A stretch of 64,000 bases of DNA from Thermohalobaculum sp039821125. GTDB taxonomy: Bacteria; Pseudomonadota; Alphaproteobacteria; Rhodobacterales; Rhodobacteraceae. The position numbers and the translations under genes are program-made. The notes below the pieces were generated by a model. The model saw nothing but the letters and a program-made list of their open reading frames with translations, was not told where the DNA came from and made no database searches. This document shows, one piece after another, positions 60,598 through 64,000 of this stretch; positions within the stretch are counted from its first letter, which is position 1; every line of letters begins with the position of its first letter. Where the stretch lies: NCBI GenBank assembly GCA_039821125.1, contig JBCBOR010000013.1:19106-83105 (forward strand). The letters are read 5' to 3'.

Positions 60598-60864
60598 TCA
60601 GCTGTTCGTCGGCAGAACGCCGTCGTTCAGAGCGGCCACGAACTCGTCTTCAGAGAGCGTTCCATTGCGGTCGATATCCGCGGTAATGAAGGCCTCTTCG
60701 GTGGCCTGTGGCATCGCGATCGAGACCTCTTCCATGGTCAGTGCGCCGTCGCCGTTGGTGTCGGCTGCAATGAAGACCGAGTCTGCTGCGTGGGCTGCCG
60801 TTGCCGAAAGCGCGAAGGCGGCGGCGATAGCAGCACCAGTCAGTGCAGTGGAAAAGCGTTTCAT
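60598..60864 (-). CDS. Secreted EF-hand calcium-binding protein
   Basis: 88 aa with a signal peptide (MKRFSTALTGAAIAAAFALS, cleavage after AAHA). Two EF-hand loops follow: DTNGDGALTMEE and DIDRNGTLSEDE, each with Asp/Asn at positions 1, 3, 5 and Glu at 12, so both should bind calcium. It is a periplasmic or secreted Ca2+ buffer or sensor. Its 5' leader contains two perfect hairpins (60894-60909, 60913-60928). Confidence 0.87.
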   Translation of the reverse strand: MKRFSTALTGAAIAAAFALSATAAHAADSVFIAADTNGDGALTMEEVSIAMPQATEEAFITADIDRNGTLSEDEFVAALNDGVLPTNS

Positions 60865-61186
60865 CGGTTTCTCCCGTTCTCAGGTGATAGGCACGCCGGT
60901 CATCCGGCGCGTGACGGATCGCTCCGTCGGCGAGACATCTGGGAGGGGAGGGCGCTCATCGCAATGCAATCATAGGTAGAAAACTAGCGATTTGAATTCT
61001 GCTTCAGGTTGTTAAGAATTTGTGACGCATTTGCCGACGGAATGTCCTTGGTGTGCCCGTTTGCCCGTCACCCTGAGATGCGTGGTGAGGTCTGCGGGCA
61101 AGACGCGCACAGCGGGAGCGACGTCCGCCAAGACGCAACCACACTACGGTCGATGCAGATCCGTCCGGCGCTCTCCGGTTCGGCGC
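60865..61186. promoter_or_regulatory. Intergenic region with twin hairpins before the EF-hand gene
   Basis: About 320 bp. CGCCGG-TCAT-CCGGCG (60894-60909) and GACGGA-TCGC-TCCGTC (60913-60928) are two perfect 6-bp stems 30-64 bp upstream of the EF-hand start. An AT-richer stretch at 60970-61025 (e.g. aaaactagcgatttgaattc) is the probable promoter. The rest shows nothing recognisable. Confidence 0.55.
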
Positions 61187-61501
61187 TTACTTGTTTGCGC
61201 AGACCCCGGGCGCCTGGCCGAGGAAGGTCATAACCTCTTCAACCTCCTCCGGGGTCAGTTCGCGCAGTCCGCTGGGGCGTTCCGCCTCGGTCTCGGTGAT
61301 GCTGGCCACGAGCAGGAACTGTTGCGAGTCGGTCAATTCATCATCGGCCTTGTCGGCGATGCAGGTGCAGCCGCTGGTTGAAAATCCGAGTTGCTTGGCA
61401 CATTCGGCCATGATGGCATCGCGGCTGCCGGCCTCTGCCGGTGCAATGGTCAGGGCAATAACGGCGGCGCAGGCCAGCGCGGGAAATGTCTTGATCATCA
61501 A
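61187..61501 (-). CDS. Small secreted hypothetical protein with conserved-looking cysteines
   Basis: 104 aa (ATG ATG start). Signal peptide IKTFPALACAAVIALTIAP, cleaved after AEA. The mature part has Cys in AIMAECAKQLGFSTSGCTCIADKADD split and a C-terminal GVCANK, four in total, so two disulfides are possible. Helix-forming acidic stretch LTDSQQFLLVASITETEAE and a PEEVEEVMTFLGQAP end. Family not recognised. It is 40 bp past the argG end on the same strand. Confidence 0.75.
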   Translation of the reverse strand: MMIKTFPALACAAVIALTIAPAEAGSRDAIMAECAKQLGFSTSGCTCIADKADDELTDSQQFLLVASITETEAERPSGLRELTPEEVEEVMTFLGQAPGVCANK

Positions 61502-61541
61502 AGTCTCCTAAAGGCTCCGGGTTCTACACCAGACTATGAGA

Positions 61542-62765
61542 TCACATCCGGTCCCGCATGGCCAGCAGGCGCAACCGGAGGGCGTTCAGCTTGATGAACC
61601 CCTGGGCATCCGCCTGATCGTAGGCGCCTGCATCTTCCTCGAACGTGACATGCGCTTCGGAGTAAAGCGATTTGTCTGACCAGCGACCGATCACGCTGGC
61701 CGAGCCCTTGTAGAGCTTTACCCGTACCGTACCCTCGACATGGCGTTGCGAGTGGTCGATCAGCGCCTGCAGCATCTCGCGCTCGGGGCTGAACCAGTAG
61801 CCGTTGTAGATCAGTTCGGCATAACGCGGCATGAGTTCGTCTTTCAGGTGCGCTGCTCCGCGGTCGAGGCAGATGCTCTCGATCCCGCGATGGGCTTCCA
61901 GCCATATTGTGCCGCCCGGGGTCTCGTAGATCCCGCGGGACTTCATGCCAACATAACGCCCCTCGACCAGATCCAGACGCCCGATACCGTGCTTGCCGCC
62001 GAGTTCGTTGAGCCTGGTCAGCATGGCCGCGGGGCTCAGGCTTTCACCGTTGATCGAGACCGGGTCGCCCTTGGCAAAGCCGATCTCGATGATCTCGGGC
62101 GTGTCAGGGGCATCCTCGGGGTGCACCGTGCGCTGATAGACATAATCGGGCGCGGGCTCCGCCGGGTCCTCCAGCACCTTGCCTTCCGAGGAGGTGTGCA
62201 ACAGATTTGCGTCGACCGAGAAAGGCGCCTCGCCGCGCTTGTCGGTTGGCACCTGCACCTGATGCGCCTCGGCCCACTCGATCAGCTTGGTGCGCGAGGT
62301 CAGATCCCAGGTGCGCCAGGGCGCGATCACCTGGATGTCCGGCTGCAGCGCATAGGCGGCGAGTTCGAACCGGACCTGGTCATTGCCCTTTCCGGTAGCG
62401 CCATGGGCGATGGCATCGGCGCCTTCGGCGCGGGCAATCTCGACCAGCCGTTTCGAGATCAGCGGCCGCGCGATGGACGTGCCAAGCAGGTATTGCCCTT
62501 CATAGACCGCATTCGCCCGGAACATCGGCATACAGAAATCGCGGACGAATTCTTCCCGCAGGTCCTCGACATAGATTGCTGCAGCCCCGGCCAGCTCGGC
62601 CTTTTTCCGGGCCGGTTCCAGCTCTTCGCCCTGTCCGAGATCGGCAGTAAAGGTCACAACCTCGCAGCCAAGCTCCACCTTCAGCCATTTCAGGATGATC
62701 GATGTGTCGAGCCCTCCAGAATAGGCGAGCACGACTTTTTTCGGGGCAGATTCCGGCTGGGACAT
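61542..62765 (-). CDS. argG: Argininosuccinate synthase
   Basis: 407 aa from the ATG at 62765 (GGAGAAG upstream). The PP-loop AYSGGLDTSIILKWL (~13-27), HGATGKGNDQVRFEL, PWRTWDLTSRTKLIEWA and YVGMKSRGIYETPGG are canonical. It condenses citrulline and aspartate with ATP to argininosuccinate, the penultimate step of arginine synthesis. Urease and arginine metabolism are linked through urea, but the two loci are separate here. Confidence 0.97.
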   Translation of the reverse strand: MSQPESAPKKVVLAYSGGLDTSIILKWLKVELGCEVVTFTADLGQGEELEPARKKAELAGAAAIYVEDLREEFVRDFCMPMFRANAVYEGQYLLGTSIARPLISKRLVEIARAEGADAIAHGATGKGNDQVRFELAAYALQPDIQVIAPWRTWDLTSRTKLIEWAEAHQVQVPTDKRGEAPFSVDANLLHTSSEGKVLEDPAEPAPDYVYQRTVHPEDAPDTPEIIEIGFAKGDPVSINGESLSPAAMLTRLNELGGKHGIGRLDLVEGRYVGMKSRGIYETPGGTIWLEAHRGIESICLDRGAAHLKDELMPRYAELIYNGYWFSPEREMLQALIDHSQRHVEGTVRVKLYKGSASVIGRWSDKSLYSEAHVTFEEDAGAYDQADAQGFIKLNALRLRLLAMRDRM

Positions 62766-62978
62766 GGGGCTTCTCCGTTCGCGTGCGCGCGTCCTACGGC
62801 CATTCCGCCACCTGCGCAAGCCGCCCGTTTTGCGACAAACGGGTCGCAGTCTTGAGAAATTCACAATTCTGCATTAGCTTGCCTTTCGTTGACAGAGCCG
62901 CTGGACCGTGCCCATTGGGGGCCGGGCGGCCCAGCAACGGAGGACAGTGTTCTGAGTGAACAGGTCACTGCGGGTGCG

Positions 62979-63383
62979 ATGGATGCGCCCCGGTCGATGA
63001 CGCAAGATGCAGACGCGGCCAAACCTCTTGGGAGCGAAGCGCTCCACCACGTGATTTTCCAATCGCTGGACGACGACGGCGCGGAAGACATCGTGTCGAT
63101 CGACCTCGACGGCAAGTCGTCCGAGGCAGATCGCATGATGATCGCGTCCGGCCGGTCAACCCGGCATGTCACGGCAGTGGCGGAGAAGCTGGTGGATCGG
63201 CTGAAGCACGAGGCCGGGATCGTGCCCCGGATCGAGGGGAAGACCCAGGCTGACTGGGTGCTGATCGATGCAGGCGATATCGTCGTGCATATCTTTCGCC
63301 CGGAAGTGCGCGAGTTCTACCAGCTCGAGAAAATGTGGATGATGCCGCCGGAGACGACGGCACGGACCGCCACGCCGCGCTGA
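62979..63383 (+). CDS. rsfS: Ribosome silencing factor RsfS
   Basis: 134 aa from the ATG at 62979; an upstream TTG at 62889 would give a long non-conserved extension. HHVIFQSLDDDGAEDIVSIDL, SRTSG-like SEADRMMIASGRSTRHV, KTQADWVLIDAGDIVVHIFRPEVREFYQLE split are characteristic. RsfS binds uL14 on the large ribosomal subunit and stops subunit joining in starvation. rlmH follows 33 bp later, a common pairing. Confidence 0.94.
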   Translation: MDAPRSMTQDADAAKPLGSEALHHVIFQSLDDDGAEDIVSIDLDGKSSEADRMMIASGRSTRHVTAVAEKLVDRLKHEAGIVPRIEGKTQADWVLIDAGDIVVHIFRPEVREFYQLEKMWMMPPETTARTATPR

Positions 63384-63416
63384 TCAGACCTTGGCAGAGG
63401 CAGCCGTGATCCCGCT

Positions 63417-63887
63417 GTGCGCCTGACGATCGCAGCGGTCGGGCGCCTGAAGTCAGGCCCTGAACACGCGCTTGTCGATGATTACGTGGCGCGGGCAGAA
63501 GCGGTAGGCCGCTCGATGGCTCTCGGGCCCGTCAGCGTCGTGGAAATCGATGAGCGCAAGGCCCGTGATCCTGAGAACCAGGGCGCCCGTCTTCTCGCGG
63601 CCGCGCCCGATGGTGCAATCATCGTCGCGCTGGATGAGCGGGGAAAGGCGCTGACTTCGCCGAAACTCGCGGATCTCATCGCGAAGACCCGCGATGGCGG
63701 CGCATCTGACATGGTTTTTCTGATCGGCGGTGCAGACGGTCATACAGACCAGACGCGCCGCGCAGCGACACATCTCCTTTCGTTCGGGCCAATGGTGTGG
63801 CCACATGCTCTGGCCCGCGTGATGCTGACCGAGCAGATATACCGTGCGGTCTCGATCCTAGGTGGCAGTCCGTATCACCGGGAGTGA
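63417..63887 (+). CDS. rlmH: 23S rRNA (pseudouridine-1915-N3) methyltransferase RlmH
   Basis: 156 aa with GTG start. RLTIAAVGRLKSGPEHALVDDY, LDERGKALTSPKLADLI, FLIGGADGHTDQTRRAA and MLTEQIYRAVSILGGSPYHRE are all RlmH signatures, including the knotted SPOUT SAM-binding end. It methylates pseudouridine 1915 in helix 69 of 23S rRNA. Full length and intact. Confidence 0.96.
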   Translation: MRLTIAAVGRLKSGPEHALVDDYVARAEAVGRSMALGPVSVVEIDERKARDPENQGARLLAAAPDGAIIVALDERGKALTSPKLADLIAKTRDGGASDMVFLIGGADGHTDQTRRAATHLLSFGPMVWPHALARVMLTEQIYRAVSILGGSPYHRE

Positions 63888-63973
63888 TCAAGCGCTCTCG
63901 CTCGGCCCGCTGCGTGCCTGCGCACGCACCGGCCCTTCCGACCATGCCCCACCCCCACCCCCCGCGAACCACC

Positions 63974-64000
63974 ACGAGCGTCCGCTGCGCGGACGCTCGT
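63974..64000. terminator. 11-bp perfect hairpin at the right edge
   Basis: ACGAGCGTCCG and CGGACGCTCGT around CTGCG, 87 bp after rlmH. The window ends at the stem, so a T-run cannot be checked. Probably the rsfS-rlmH terminator. Confidence 0.55.

Overview
The window is about 64 kb of GC-rich DNA, densely packed with genes in tightly coupled operons. It most likely comes from a marine Rhodobacteraceae (Roseobacter-group) alphaproteobacterium. This rests on gene content: a DctQ-DctM fused TRAP transporter, a phosphonate importer beside a urease operon, Rhodobacteraceae-style OmpA lipoproteins, a partner-switching signalling cluster, and the pair rsfS-rlmH. No prophage, transposase gene, CRISPR array or rRNA operon was seen. 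The one tRNA is tRNA-Ala(CGC).

Layout, left half. 1-12.25 kb is the right part of a type VI secretion (T6SS) locus: the TagH-like C-terminus, tssJ, tssK, tssL (with OmpA domain), tssM, tagF, a PP2C phosphatase and a large membrane-spanning Ser/Thr kinase. Next come a lytic transglycosylase, cobD and an FAD oxidoreductase. 15.9-18.4 kb holds an Hpt protein and a response-regulator-phosphatase / anti-sigma kinase / STAS module. 18.5-26.4 kb is a catabolic and uptake cluster: a BASS-type transporter, TRAP genes, a D-amino-acid-dehydrogenase-like enzyme, a 57-aa membrane protein, a thiamine-diphosphate enzyme and a divergent Asp/Glu-racemase-like protein. 26.4-36.4 kb is mostly housekeeping: two lipoproteins sharing a Trp/Cys repeat, fabI, pdxH, rluA, an SDR, a SHOCT protein, a GST, a CNNM/CorC-type protein and a CreD-like protein.

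Layout, right half. 36.4-41 kb has a cysteine-rich peptide, a LysR regulator, a stand-alone winged-helix protein and a frameshifted GGDEF-EAL protein. 41.0-44.6 kb is phnDCE-phnM. 44.7-51.9 kb is a urease operon (ureD-A-B-C-E-F-G) interrupted by five or six unrelated small genes and by a DUF559 cassette bounded by inverted repeats, which is now fused in frame to ureE. 52-64 kb holds a histidine kinase, a ribbon-helix-helix protein, a Dps ferritin, an unknown protein translationally coupled to a radical SAM enzyme, tRNA-Ala, a YggT protein, a roughly 940-bp non-coding stretch, rhodanese-chrA, a DUF4261-like protein, an EF-hand protein, argG, rsfS and rlmH.

The most interesting items are the coupled unknown-protein/radical-SAM pair at 55.0-56.5 kb, the inverted-repeat DUF559 cassette inside the urease operon, a 23-bp palindrome inside ureF, a metallothionein-like peptide at 36.4 kb, and the unusual long secreted half of the T6SS kinase. 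All functions are read from sequence motifs by eye. No database search was run.
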